Shown here: in pieces, positions 23,386-37,204 of the stretch | How positions within the stretch are numbered: the stretch's first letter is position 1 | How the letters are laid out: the number at the start of each line of letters is the position of its first letter | Source of the DNA: Stercorarius parasiticus | Lineage: Eukaryota > Chordata > Aves > Charadriiformes > Stercorariidae | DNA: 64,000 bases | Reading direction: 5' to 3' | NCBI GenBank assembly: GCA_013396915.1 | Contig: VWZL01000904.1 | Coordinates: forward strand, 1,071,892-1,135,891 | The notes under the pieces: model-generated | Told to the model about the DNA's origin: nothing | Database searches by the model: none | The model's input: the letters and a program-made list of their open reading frames with translations, nothing else | Position numbers and translations under genes: made by a program

Positions 23386-26329
23386 CCAACCTTGTTAACA
23401 CTTTATATAGCTGTGTAAAATGTTGCTATTTTAGAAAAAAAAATTTAAACTATTTTAGTAAAATTATACTATTTAAGCTAGATCTCCACTAATGTATATT
23501 AATACAGACCTGGCAATTCAGCTACATCGCAGAGATGCTCAGATTTACGCTAGATGAAATGTGATTGGGCATTTTATTTTTAAGTTATCTATCTAAAGAA
23601 AATATCTTTTGAAAAACTTAGGCCTTGGTTAATCAGACAGATAGCTAATACCCAATGGGTTTATAGCTGACGGGAATAAGATTTCAACCAGACTGTAAGG
23701 ATAAGGAAGCACAGATGATGCTGATTATTTGTCATACAAGGCCTGAAATTTTCCTGGTGGTATTGTCTTTCTTCACCGGTTTAAGCAGGCTCTTGCATTT
23801 GTTATTTTAAAAAATAGGGATTATTTTTTGTATATTTATAATAGAAATAGTACAAGTACCTGTTGCCCTTGAAACATTTACCTTCTATTAGTTTAAATTG
23901 ACAAAAAGGGAACTCTGAAAATTAAACTGAAAAAGCAGCATCTTCTGTTAAAGGAATATGCATTCAAAAAACAGATCAGCTTAGTATCCTTTAGCTCTTG
24001 AGAATCTTTGCACATTATAAACACTAAAATGTCTATGCTTACTGAAATCACCTTTGTACATGTATTAGTATAAGTTGCATGTTAAGCTGAAGCTACTTGC
24101 CTGGTTTTGGGGAACACTGCTCTTCTGCAGGTATCAAGCTGTCTTTCTGTCGGCAGTTGATCCTCTGAAGGCTGGAAGAAGTATAGTTTCCTATTTTGCA
24201 TAATATTTACTATACTAGAAATGCCTATAATTTTTCACTTGTTTCCTTTGAATTCCAACAGTATTTTGTTCTAGAAAAAGGCTTCCAAAGGTAAGAAAAA
24301 AGTAATGGGTTTATAGCAACAAGTCCATTCTTGGTGAAGAGCTTTGAAGCTCTGAAATTATTAAATCATCACAGCTCTTAAAAAAGTTAATTTGATAATT
24401 AGTGCAAAATTTAGCAATGGTAGAAGATTTATCAATAGGACAGTCTTCATATGAATATTTTGAAGTTATGCAAAAGTAATTGAAGAATCATAATAATTTC
24501 TGCAAATAAAAAACCAAAAATACTTCTGTAGTTTCTAAATGCATTAAAGAGAGGACATCAGAATTTATTTATGCTGTAAATGTTATTTCACAGTTCAATC
24601 AGTTATCTTGCTGTGTAATAAAAGACCCTGAAATTAAAATGACCCCTCTTTGTGGAGTGTAACTGTAGGATTCCTTTTACTATGAGGCTGCCTTGATTTG
24701 ATCTTACTTGCACTGAAACGGAAAACAATATCCAACTAATGCATCTGAAGTGTTTTTTTATACCATCCAAGGCTCTCTTGTGAAATTAATGGCTTCTGCT
24801 TTTGGCCTCAATTACATCTTATGATTCTCCAATTTCATACAGTTTTCCTTTGCTTTCTTGTGTGATTTTTCAGTATCCCTCTGGTGATATTCTAAATCAA
24901 ACTGAAGCACATGTATCTGATACAGCACATATTTACAAAACAAAACAGACCCACCTAGATTTGAAAATGTCAGGAATGTGATTAATGTTCTGTGCTGTGT
25001 GTAGTAGTTGAGGATATCTTAGTCTTGTAAAGCAACTAACAGCTTGATCAAGAAAATCAACTTAACAGCAGAATAGTATAATGATTGCAAAATGTTAATT
25101 AAATCTTCCAGTGTTAAAAAAAATCATTTTCAGTCTGACTCAACCTAGACAACAGTGTTATTAGCTGAAAGCTAAATATCTGCTTCCTACCTGTAAGTAC
25201 CCATTAACAGTCCCTTTTAGTTAGTCTACTTCCATACTTTTTGTACCGCAAAACACTGTCACACAAGTAAAATTTAAAAATAGGTGTTTCTTTCTAACTG
25301 CAAAATCCACACAGTGTATTTCTTATTTGAGAGTGATATAAGTAATGTATACTGCAGACTGTTCATTTATATAGATTGTAAATTAATCGTGAGTTTATTT
25401 TTTATCTGTATTCTTTATAAAATGTATTTAAACAGTTCGGTTCTTCTGATTTGAAATTTAGTGGTTTTAATAATTAAAACAAAAAGGAGGTGATATTTAT
25501 AGTGAAATTTCATTCACTAAACAGACAGAAAGTTTGCAGCTGCCAACATGATAGATCTCTGATTATGACATTGTAATTTTATATTTAAGAATTCTCTGCA
25601 AATCTCATGTGTGCAGTGTTCATATTTGTAGCTCCTTACTGAGGAGACAGAGCTCTTGTTGCCCTGGAGTTAGAGTCCTTAAATTTTATTGTTCGGTCAG
25701 ATTTCAGAATCAGGTCTGAACTCTTATGTTTAGTTAGGTGTATTTACTCTAAAGTCTTGTGTCTCATGTCTTCTCCCAGCAATATTATTTCTCTGAAGAG
25801 TAAAAAAGAAGTGAAGATTTAGACCTGTGGATCTAATGATCCTGGGTCCCATGATCCTGGGTATCTTAAGATTGATTTTATTTTGTCTTCACTGTGTCAG
25901 TTGTGTTATCACCACTAATTTGTAGATGGACAACCTGCGATAAAGAATCAGGAAGGAACAAGGAAGAGAAATGATGGTAAAAATTGAATAGTGAATCTGA
26001 ATGATTGCTCCATAAAGAATTTTTCTGCTTACGCTATGGATTTGAGGGAGATAAATACCTTTTTTTTTTCTTTCATTATAGCATCTACTGGGTTCTGATG
26101 AGAAGAAACATAACCGTTTTGAAAATGTTTTTTAAAATTATGGGTTAGATTAATCTGGTTCAGTTCAGTTGACAGCTTCTGCAATAGCAAAGATGTTTCT
26201 TGTGAACAGATGTTCCTCACTGAAGTTTTAGAATGACTCAACTCTTCTTCATTGCCTTATTTTTGTTTTGGACTCTGGTCTGTTAGGTCTGTTAACTCTG
26301 GCCTTTCCTAGGAGGTTGAATGATTGCAA

Positions 26330-27250
26330 AGATTGTCAAGATAGTCATGATTCTAGCCCACATCTTTAGATCAACTTGACCAGTGTTAAGAGCTGAGCTC
26401 TCTTTTTTTCTTTGGTGGAAACTGAGTTGGCCATTGGCTCGCAATTGACTGTTCTAGTGACAACTGGTGGAAAACGTTATTAAGTACTTTGGCCCTTTTG
26501 CAGCACTCTCTCTGTCAATAGCCTTTCCTCTCTATTGAATGATGGGTCAATATTTCCTTTGTCTTTCTCTCACTGCTAGTATATTCACAGGGATTTTTTT
26601 TCATGTTAATCATGTTTGTTTCTTTTTATTTGTATTCCATAATGTGTGTTGGCTTTTCTTATTTTGTCATTGTATGTTCTTTTCTACTTGTCCTACTTTA
26701 TTGTTCTTTAAAATCAGTGAAAACTCTGATTTAGTGGAAATTCAGCCTTTTTCTCTATTTGGAAAAATTACTCTTTGACCTTCTCAACTTCTTTTTTCTA
26801 TCTTTCCACTGATTCATCCAAATTTGTTTGCCTTCGTGAAGTTCGTTGTTTTGTTTTGCTGTTTATCTCTCCCCTTTTAACTAATGTGAATTCTGTAAAT
26901 TAAACATCAGTCCTCCCCAAGCTGCCTTTCACCCACCACCACCTTCTCAACCAGCTTGTTCCTTGGGGTTAATATCCAGTCTAGAGGAGCCCTTCTTCCA
27001 ATTCCTTTTTCTAGCTCTTATTCAACTATAGATATAAAATATATGTGATACCATGTAATCTTTAAAAAATTACTATTTTTTAAAAGCCACCGATGATTTT
27101 GAAGACTTTGCTGGCCACTATGTCTTTTCCTGTATTCCTTTCCCCGCATCTGTCCTGTTAGTTAGCATGTGGCCTTTCCACCAAGTCTTGTGCTTTGCTT
27201 GGTTTGGCTAGGTGCTGGCTGGCAAAAATCTTCATCCTCTTCATTACCCC
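26330..27250 (-). mobile_element. Ancient CR1 LINE fragment (endonuclease to RT linker)
   Basis: This is a decayed piece of CR1 ORF2 on the minus strand, recognised from translated blocks. From 27196 downward it reads KAQDLV and then ERPHAN-stop-QDR, where an intact CR1 endonuclease has KAQDLVVMGDFNYPDICW; the catalytic GDFN is lost. From 26984 to 26940 it reads LDWILTPRNKLVEKV, close to the LDLILTNREELVENV block. RQLGED follows, matching the SLGESDH block, whose catalytic SDH is also lost. Further down, the linker between endonuclease and reverse transcriptase is traceable as GAGAGAAAGACAAAGGAAAT, then TTCAATAGAGAGGAAAGGC, then AAGTACTTAATAACGTTTTC. The composition (pyrimidine-rich on the plus strand) is explained by this element. 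The short frames inside it are debris. The ends are uncertain by about 50 bases. Confidence 0.85.
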
Positions 27251-30200
27251 AGTGCTTATGATCATTTCTTTTTTTAATTTTTACTATCATGACTAGTTCA
27301 AAATGTATTGCTATATCCTGAGAACAGGCCCATACAGTTTCCTATCACGGATTCTCCTAATTAGGGATTTGCTGCCATTGAAAATGACAGCAGTTAACAG
27401 CCTTAGCAGCAGTGGTGTTAACAACAGCTGTCAGGTGTGTGCTGGATCATGAATCCTATTTTATGGAACTCTGGCCGGTGTAACTGTGTTTAGAAACTGC
27501 CAGAAATGCTCTTTCAAGAATTTTGATAGTTATTTTCTTTGGCGTATATAACATATTTTATAGAGGTCTCGCTAGCAGATAAACACTTCTTTCTAGTGCC
27601 TCTCAGAAGCATACTTTAGTGTTGAAATCAGTAGACACTTTTGTGAAAATTCTCTGTACTGAGCTGTACTCTAGCAGCAGGAAAAGTGAGCTTCTTCCAG
27701 CTTCTAATTTGAACGTGAAGGTAGCATGCCTGTCGCATCCATGAATTGACACTGAAGTTGGGATATCGCAGAGTGTTGTCTTTGGTGACGGTGCATGTTT
27801 CTATTCTGTATTCAAATAACATGTCTCAACTCTTAGGTGCTAAGAGAAAGACAGAATTTTTCATTCTTTTTGGCTTTACTGCCAAGGTTACTGATTTCCA
27901 TGGGTATTAATTCTTATCTGTGCACCGGGAACCAAGAAAAAGCGTGTCAAGTGCTGATTTCATATGGGCCACTAGACAGCCATCAGATGTCCTGCGCGAA
28001 TTTACATTCCTCTTTTCAGTAGCAGTTTCATACCTGGCACGTTTATAGTTTGTGCCTGTACCATTAGCTAGTGATTGGTTTTCAAACATGATAGAAACCA
28101 TTTGGCTTGCACTGTGAGTTACTGACAGTGCTATGAAAAATGAAATTGGTGAGTTTCATTAACGGCGTTCCTCATGTGCCTTTAACCACCAACTCTGACG
28201 TCTGCGTATGCAAGCAGTGGATCATTGCATAAATGAGGAATGGTCTGAGCCTGGTGCCAGGCTGAGACCTAGAAGCTGAAGAGCACAGTATGCCTTTATC
28301 TTTCCCTGGAGCTTTATAGTCCTGCTCAGGAATTTACTCTGACATTTGTCCTGTCTCGATAGATTAAGCAGTTTGCTGTTTGCTGCAGTCTCACCATCAG
28401 AGAGTAGTGTGCTTTGTGTTTTTTCTTCCTTGCCTTCAACCTTTATTGCTATCTAGTAATGTAATAATAATTTATTTACAATGTATTTCCTCATGTGCTT
28501 TGTATGTCTCATAATATAAACACAATTGAAAATACATTTTAAATGATTGATTTGCAGTACAAATAGAAAAATAAAGTGGTTTGGTCTCTAAAAGTAATGA
28601 AGTAGCTGATTTAATACAGTGCAAATCTTTAGTGGGATCATATTGTGTGGTAAGCCTCATGGTATCAAAAAAGGTATCGCGTGATAAATGTATAAAAGAC
28701 GTAAGTATCATAGGTGTTCAAATGTGAAAATAAAACCACTCAAATCTGGTTTATTTCCGTGACAAATAATGTTCATGCAAAATCGTAACTTCAAAATAGT
28801 AGTCTTACTCTTCAGGTATTTTCACAATATGATTAACACTTCTATTTTAGATGTGTATTACCTGGGTAGCTGGAGGCATTATTATATGAATATTGACATT
28901 TACTGTGTCAGTGTTTTTTCAAGATGTGTATTCATTGCATGTGGACTCTCGCATACGTTACTTAATTTAAAAAAAACGTTAAATTATCTTAACTGAAACT
29001 GCCAGGTAAGATAGTTTAAACTTTCTACATAATTCCCTTTGAAGTGTTGAAATTTGCCAAAATATCATGGGCATGTCAATGACTTTCAGTTCATAACCTC
29101 AGTCATTTCCTGTTCTAAAGTTGTGATATCTCTGTAACATCATACCCTGCTTTTATTTTCTGCATTATCACCTGCTGAATATGTTTTACACATAGTTGTT
29201 TCCTGGTTAAATAGGTACAGAAGGCACAGTCTTCAAATCCACAGAGTATGTACAGAATGGGGAAAAAAGGGGGACAAATGCTTTTTTTGCAAGCAGATTG
29301 CTATTTCAGTTGAACCTGAGAGTCTTCGTGGAGGTCTTCATTAGCTACACTAAGATTCTTTAAGCGTACCACCTGTTCTTTCTCAGGTCAAGAGAAAAAT
29401 ACATGAAAAGCTTTGATTTTCCTCCATCCTTCCCCGCCTCAACCCCAAGTTATTTTTTACTGAGTCAGACTATTGTCATTGACTTCCCATTTTAGGCCGT
29501 TCTTTGTCTTTCATGTTGGGCTTGCCTTTTACAACCTTTCTCTGCACAGCTTTTGCCACAGCAGCGTGTCAAATAATAACTGATGCTGTTCAAAAGTAAA
29601 GAAAAAAATAATTTCTAAATGGAGAAAAAGAAAGAATCATATTACTGATACATATGATCTTACAATCTTTGAAAAGGAAAAAAAAAAACCTGAGGAAGAT
29701 TTCCTAAGAGAATGAGATGCATGTGGGAAATTTGAGATAAGTATGTAATGCTTTTTTCCTTTTGGAAGAGCCTCTATCCAGGCAGTAGTTGCAGCAATGC
29801 TTGCAGAATAGTGTAGATGCATTTTGAAATTCTCTCTTTGCATGGGGATTTTGTGGTTAATTACTGGTGTTGGTTTATTTGTATATCCTTTAGAGGATAA
29901 TTATTAAGTGGATTCAAAGGTGGTGACAACTGCAATGCCTCTATGTTGATTGCAACAGCTAGTTTGTGAAATTTGCAGACCAAATATGTCCTAAAAATAT
30001 TGTGACAGTTTGCTTGCTGTAATATTACTTGCTGTAAGTGTTTCTTATTTCAGAACTGTATGCAAAGTAGGGAGTGACTAGAAAGCAACTTTTATAATAG
30101 TAGGAATAACACATGTATTGTAGCTGGCAAAGTATCTTTTTCATGTTTGCAAGATGTACTTCAAGAGTCGCCTTCAGTAATTTATTATCAAACAATATTA

Positions 30201-33200
30201 AACATTAATTTTTTTTCCTTTGGGAGTTTTGCACAATTGTGCAGTAAAGAAGATTATAGGAGATTAGAGAGTGGTTGTACAGAATACTTTCATCAGCATT
30301 CTAGCTACTTGTCACACATTTTGTCAAAGTTTTAAAATTCCTGACCTTTCAAGTTTTTTTTTGCTTTAAGTTTCAATAACTATTAAAGCAGATGTCTTTA
30401 ACCGTTCTATTGACTGCAGATCTCTCTGTGCTTTTCCTATTTGTTGTAGGTCTGTTATTTGAATAGACACTGTTAATGTAATCTAAATGAGCATTCTCAA
30501 TACTCTCAATAAAGCCAATTCCTTTAATTCATTTCATATTCGGACAAAAAAATAGGTTGATAAAATCAGAAGTTGTATTTGAAATACTTTGCAATTCTAG
30601 TCTCTGAAATTGCAGTCTTGTATTTGGGATTTTGTCATTTGATAGTAGTGGAAGTGCTTACCATTCCTTTTATCTGCCTAGGTATTTAAAGTTCGAGGGA
30701 AGAAAAAAGGGCATGAATGTTCTGTTCTTTGCTGTTTCTTTTGAATTTGCTTCTTGTTCTTGGTCAGTGGAAGAAGAATGCCTGTGACCTTAGGCCTGCA
30801 GTAGTCATATACCTCTCTAAAAGAGAAGTATTGTCCTCTCTGACTGGGAATCCCTGTCGGCCACCTTTCTTCCACTACCTTTTAGTGATTGAAAGTTTTA
30901 TCTCTCTGGGACAACCTGTAGGTAATTTTCCTTATAAAAGCCTAAGACTCAAGTGGTCTAATTAAAAACAGGATTTATTAACAGCACAGAAGCTGCTCAA
31001 GATTAGAAGAAAAGAGATGTTTTGCATAGCATATCTAGCCTGACACTCCGCGAAGCTCATCTAGATAGATCTCCCCAGAGTTTAGTTACAGTGAGTAAAA
31101 ATACCTTACATTTATAGAAAATATTTTTTCTTTTTCTTCTCTGACTTTCTTTTTAGGCAGTTTAGTTGCACAGATCTTTCCTTTCAGGGGACTCAGCCTT
31201 TCTTTTTCTTCCTTGTATTCCACTCCTTCACATTTGTGACCTTCTCTGTTGTTATTAATTTTTAAATTATTTTATCAAGTCCCTGTTAGTGTATTTATGC
31301 CTTCCAAAGAGAGGTCACCCTGTTCCTGAAGACAGAATTCAACCTCCTTTAAAGGCTCTTGTTCAAAGTAATTAAGCAACAGGTATGAGTTGGCATGTCG
31401 TGTCTGCAGTCTGGGATGTCTGCAAAGCCCATGTCTGTCTCTCACAACTGAGTGGTCTTGATCTGTGAGTGAGGGAATGATTTAGTAGAGATAACTGTTG
31501 ATCAAATCCTTGCTGCTAAATGGTAGCATTTTTCATGACATTATTCATTATTGCCAATGGGACTTGTTTTCTTTGCCAGCAAGATGTAACTGAAAATAAC
31601 ACGTCCATAGGAGTTTTTGCTATTTTATGCATTCCAGAAGTCAAAGACATGCAGGCATTAGTGCGGTGTTACAGGACTTCTTTCTTGAGTGATCCTACAA
31701 AAAGTTGGGGACCAGGGACTTTATTCATAGATATCCAGCTGACTGAACCCGGGGCTGTAATTAAAGTATTCCTAGGCAGAAGTAGAGATACAGTGTGTTC
31801 AAACTATATTCTCCATATATTCTCTGTATAAGCGTGATTGGCTGATATTAGAACTGAACCTTTCCAAAAATGGTTGAATGGTAAGTCACGCTTTCATGAT
31901 ATCGAAGCTCTGATTGTTGTGGGAGTGCATTCTAAAAAAAAATCCGTGGTTCTTTCTCTTCCAATAAAGACTTTATAATGGCTTTCTATCTACTTTTGTT
32001 TGTTAGATGCATGGTTGTTGTAATCGCCTCACCAAGCACTGAAATGCACCTAAGCCTTGTTTTACTGAACTTCTTATTTTATGTCTTAAGGTACATTTTG
32101 TGTTGAACTTTCTTAGCTATTTATATGTAAATAAGTAAGTTTTCTGTAATTGCTACTAGAACAATCTGCTTTCAGACCAGTAATCTAATCTAAATTGCAC
32201 ATTTTTTCTTCATTATCCACTCATAATGCCATTTGAGGGCAAACAGTTTGATCCATCTGTCAACGTTGTTTCCCCATGTAATAATACAGAAGAGAAAAAC
32301 CTTTGTTTTGAGGATTAAATACAGCTATTTTTTAATAGCATACAGTGTTAGACATGGCACAACAATTGAGTAGGGAGCAGAAAATAAGCTTTTAAATGCA
32401 AAGAAAAAAAGGATTTAAATTGTTTGCTTCAAAGAGGCATAGGAAGAAGCAAGAAAGATAATTGGGATTGATTTGGGATGAGAGACCAAAACCAGTATAT
32501 TGTACATCAGACAGATAAATAACTTTGCAATGTAATATTTTTGTATTTAGCTCATAAAGGCATATCTTCCACCACAGTGCTAATTCAAAGCTATTCAGAG
32601 TCAGTGGAGAGGTTTCACCCGCTTCGGTGGAGTTAAATCAAACCTATGTAAAGAATATCTGTGCTGCTATAAATAGGAGAGTCATATGTTACATCCAGAG
32701 AATGCCTACATCGAATGGGAAGAAATGCCGTTTAATGCCCTCCCTCAAAAAGAAGCGTCAGTGATCTAAATTACATTGATATTTGAATCAATTTAGTCAG
32801 ATCTGTGCAAGTTTCTCCGTGTACCCATTTGAATCTATTGCAACTGATCTATAGCAAATGAGAAGTGTGGTCACTTCCCTAATTTGTCTCATTTATCTAT
32901 AGGTACCACAATGTGATTTTGTATGTACAGTTGGGAAGTTATGGACAAGGCAATTATATTCCTCTAGGAAGAGCATTGAGTGTAGAAGGCCTGAAAAATA
33001 ATTTTGAGAAGGTAGATGGAGGAAAGATCAGTGTAACGAGAAAAAAATTTCATGTCTTGGAATAGACATAAAAGTAGACCAGTTAAGGAGAACTGTATTT
33101 CCAGATGGTACCATGGAAAGAGACATTTTGTTGAGTCACTTCAAGTCGTTTTATTGGTCATGTCTAAGAACTCTCTTTTAGAACTGTTAGTGGATTTGGT

Positions 33201-35076
33201 GCCTTTCAGTGTCCTAAGAGGAGGGAGTGCTGGGTTGAGAAAGGAGCTGCAAGAGCAGTCTGCAAAGTCAGCAGGAACGACGAGGCTGAGTTATTCATAA
33301 ATACTTTGTGTATATGCTATAACAGGGTGGAAATGCCACGTTATTGCTAATAGCAGAGCCTTACTTACATTTTGAAATGTGGGAAAGTTGAGTTTTGCCC
33401 AGAATAGATTGAGAGTATTCTTAGATGAAAAAAAAACCCAAGGGGAAGAATGTGAAATTTTTGGAGAAATGATTGCCTGATCGTTGATTGCAAGGGTGAT
33501 ACCTTCTGCTGGTGTGTGTAGATTCATGTGTGTTTGTGTTAACCTATTGCAAGCTTGTAACTTAGGTGTTGCGTATTGGCTATATAGCCTGTTAAGGCAC
33601 AATGCAGATTCCTGCAGAGGGTAATTCAGAGCTTCTAAGCAAGATATTGAAGAGTCTGACAGTCAGATAATATCCCTGAAGGGCTAGATGTCACATATCA
33701 AAAAGTGATACAAAATGTCTCGTTTGATGTTCATTGTCATTCATACAGTTTTCATGACCTCTTACATATTTTAGTGAATGTTCATGTAGTGTGGTCAGTG
33801 GAAAAGTGTGAAGTATTCATGAATATACATGCATATTTAATAACTTCTCCCAGGGCTATCTTCCTGTTCTGGTAATTGGTGTTTCACATTCCAGCGCCTG
33901 TACTTGTGAAACAAATCGTGTCAGATTTGGCAGTCAGAGAGAATGCACAAAAGATAGTTTTGAAGGCTGGATAGATGCTTGGTGTTTCGTATGCAGAAAC
34001 ATGCACGCTCCTCTCTGAATAGTGCACAGCCAAAAATTCATTAAACTTTTATCCATGGGAGACATTTTTCTATTCTATCGTCAATCTGCTAACTACCTTC
34101 TGTTCTTTCTCCCACAGAACCCTTCTTAGCAAGATCCTGTGGAGTAGCTGTTTTGTGCCAAACACCTGTACAATCTGGCCTTAAAGCTAGTTTAATCAGT
34201 CCAAGCAGACTTCTTTTAGGTCAAGAAGTGATTTTCCCATGGTATAAAGCCAACTTGTTGCCCTGAAATTGCCACTGTTTTTGATTTAATGAGAAAGTGG
34301 TGCCATGAAGAAGACTAGAAAGTGCTTTTTGACACCAATTTTGATTTTGGGTACTCTTGTAATATAAAATAAAGTAAAGCTGCCTTCAAGTTTGGGCAGA
34401 TGAAGATAATGCGAAGATAATTTTGTGCATTTCAGTTTCCTCACATTGTAGTCTACCCTTTCCACAAGACAGAAGGAAATAACTGAGTTTACATACAGAT
34501 TATTGCAGTGGGATTGTTATGAGGATCTATCAAAATCACTTTTCTCAAAGATGCTTCACTATAGCAGCATTTCATATGCAACTATTTACCAATACAAACT
34601 TGAAAACATTATTCTGACTAGGAAAATTTTGTTCATTATAGCAGCAGTTGGAGCCATTTTCTGTAATTACTTATCCTCCAACGATGTTTATGTTCCAAAG
34701 GGAGACTTGCAATGCTTGATAAACCTTAAAGAGAAATGACAACGTGGCTTCAAATGGTACCTTGGAGAAAAAGCTGCAAGGACATGGCTTTGGAACATGG
34801 ATTAGAAATATTTTGCTTCTCCTTCACTATGTTGCCTAAGATGGCTAGAAAATGGACAAACAACATTACAAAATTCTATTGATTGTATTAAATGCTTTGA
34901 AGGTTTAAGCATGAATATGTATTAAAAAAATCAGAAGCGGGATTCCATATTAAACGCTGATATTTAATGATTTTTTTTCTCTGCTGAGTCTGTGCATGAG
35001 AGAGAGAAATGAGACTAATATTTTTCCTTTTGTATGACGTGCTCATTTACTAGGACAAATCCTCTTTTCTCTACAG
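27251..35076. other. Long stretch without recognisable genes
   Basis: No gene is supported over about 7.8 kb. An imperfect hairpin (11-base arms, one mismatch) lies at 27385-27433. A possible old repeat at 32595-32665 is listed separately. The 103-codon frame at 31520-31831 has no recognisable domain, and I see no splice pair around it. Confidence 0.45.
32595..32665. repeat. Possible ancient interspersed repeat
   Basis: AGTCAGTGGAG, then CTTCGGTGGAGTTAAATCAA, then CCTATGTAAAGA resemble a remembered repeat whose core is CTTCAGTGGAGTTACTCC followed by GATTTACACCAGTG. The match is short and diverged. Confidence 0.35.
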
Positions 35077-35320
35077 AAGCACATATGGCAGAAGGAAGCA
35101 AAATAAATCTGGTTCCTCTTTGTAGAACGGAACAGGATGTGGAAAGCTTATGTTAGAGCCTAAGAGGACTGCAGCCTTTCACATTAAGGACATATGCTTG
35201 AAGGGGATCCATCTGTACTGCCGTGCAGACGTGTTATCAGGGCTCTGTGACTGCACTGGGCAGGAGCCAAGGCGGCTGCTGCTGTCAGGGACTCCAGCCA
35301 CCTCCCAGCGAGTGCTTGGA
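35077..35320 (+). other. Possible exon-like segment (speculative)
   Basis: A pyrimidine tract ending in CAG (CCTCTTTTCTCTACAG, last base 35076) is followed 244 bases later by a strong donor-like GTGAGTG at 35321. The segment is GC-richer than its surroundings. An ATG at 35150 opens 57 codons that run in frame to the donor; an earlier ATG at 35095 hits a stop at 35155. The protein (starting MLEPKRTAAFHIKD) matches no family I know. It could be a non-coding RNA exon, an untranslated exon or chance. Acceptor and donor look-alikes are frequent in 64 kb. Confidence 0.15.
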
Positions 35321-37170
35321 GTGAGTGAAGGTTCTGCGCCCCACTGAGGGCCCCTTTGTCAGACCAACCTCCTTCAAATCACTGCTTAGTTCACTTTGTG
35401 TTTTCAGAGATGATTTTTGAAATTTTTCCTCAGATACTTCCTGTGAAAAAATGAAAATACCCGTTTTTGAGATGAGAGCCAGTACCTCCCAGGACTATAT
35501 TTTCATGGGTGAATTTTGAACCTCTTCATAGTAGAGAATTTTAATGGAAACTCAGAAGAGAACTGTTAGTTTAGTGTGCGGTTGTAATATATTATCTGAG
35601 CTGAACAGTGTGCACAATGCAGAGCTTTAAACTTAAGTGCCAGGTAAATAAGAAGCAGGAACATTTCTTACTCTTGAACTTCTCTGGCCTTAAGCCAGCG
35701 TACTTAACATGATATTATTAGCACTTTATTTTAATATAGAATTATTGCACTCTAGGTGAATAGAAAAGAGTGATTCAAATTCAAAAATACTAAACTGCAT
35801 AAAATAACTGCCATTCACTGACTGTAATTGTCTTTGGTCAAGGGCCTTTTGAGGTAGGTTGACTCAAATTCAAAGCACACAGTTCTTGATTAAATATCAT
35901 CTTCTAGTCACAGGGAGAAAGAGGTTTATGTTTTCCTGTTACCAGGTCATCCTGCTTTTATTTAATTTTCTTTTCGTTTTTCTTGCCCATGTTGTCATTA
36001 TGAGACCCGAGCAATTGCTGTAGCAGAGCAGTTATAATAACATAGGAAAAGAAATTCAATCATATTTGTATGTAAACTGCAAAACTGACGTGCTTTATTT
36101 TGACTAGCTTCTTCCCTGCTGTTTTTCAGGCATTGATAACATACTTCTATGTATTATCAGAACTGCCACAGCTTAGGATGGTGTGGATTAAACTTTACTA
36201 TAGTATAGTAATAGTATGAGATTGCTCTTTCAGTGCACTGAAATAAATGTTTTCATTACTGCCTTAAAATAAATGCATTTGGTGCCTTGAAGGTTACAAT
36301 GCGAGCAAACCCATAAAACTATCTTTAGAAGCCTTCACCACATGGAAATATTTTCTTCTTCTTCCTAGTGAAATATTTTTACCCTTTCATTTGCCACAGT
36401 TTCTGTCCTATGCCACTCTTAATGCCAATAAGCGCAATTTTTCTCAGGGCCAAAATCATACTTCAACATTGATTTCTTGCTGAAGACTCAACAGCTTACT
36501 ATTTGCATAGTCACAGTCTGTTCTACTTTCAACGCGCTGTGCTGCTTAGTCCAATCTTGTTCTTAAAGTAGAGTCATGGGGACTATCTCCAACTGTGAAA
36601 CACAGGCGCACGCCCCAGCCACATCCCTGTTTTATTTTAGACATGTCCTAATTTCCCTGGAAAGAAAACCTGGGTGACTGTGCCAGAGGGGACATCTGTG
36701 TGTCACCAGCTGTAGCTGATCAGGAGACCAGAACTTCAGGACCACTGCGGAAGGCACATCTCCTGCTCTAGTCCTGGTGGTCGGGACCTGTCAGTCTTGA
36801 TCAGAATACCAGAAGGTTTAACAAGCACACCAAATATGCCTGTCTCTGTGTCTGATAATAAACCAGATAATAATAAACTCTGCAAATACTGAAGAGAAGA
36901 AAGGTACATGTGGACCTACATCTGTAGTGTAGGCTGAGATTGTTTCCCTGCCTGATTTTAGGAAAAAAGAAAGCAGATTTGTATGCTCAATGATGCCCTC
37001 GATTCCTTCTTCCAGCATTGTCTGGAATCCTGTATTGGAGTAGGCGTAGCTACTCTGCCTGAGGCAGAAAGCATTTTCCCTGTGTTATCTTTAAATAAAA
37101 GACAGTCAGTCCTTTTTCTGCTTCAGTGCCACTAAAAATTTGTTTTTGCAATGTCCACAAGAAATGTGCA

Positions 37171-37204
37171 TGTGTGTGTGTGTGTGTGTTGGGGTGGTGG
37201 TGGT
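37171..37204. repeat. TG microsatellite with GGT-rich flank
   Basis: About nine TG units (37171-37189) run into GGGGTGGTGGTGGT. This is a simple tandem repeat and length variation is expected. Confidence 0.9.

Larger units (their letters stand above)
19751..26329. other. Long stretch without recognisable genes
   Basis: No gene is supported over about 6.6 kb. Minor items are a 35-base-period direct duplication at 23325-23385, a 12-base direct repeat at 25836-25862 (ATGATCCTGGGT twice, three bases apart), and a possible old palindromic repeat at 20070-20270 listed separately. The open frame at 21239-21442 overlaps one on the opposite strand, and neither has a domain. Confidence 0.5.

Noticed and set aside
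31520..31831. 103-codon plus-strand frame
   Set aside because: It is long for this region but has no domain, a poor amino-acid pattern and no splice or promoter context. Such lengths occur by chance in 64 kb.
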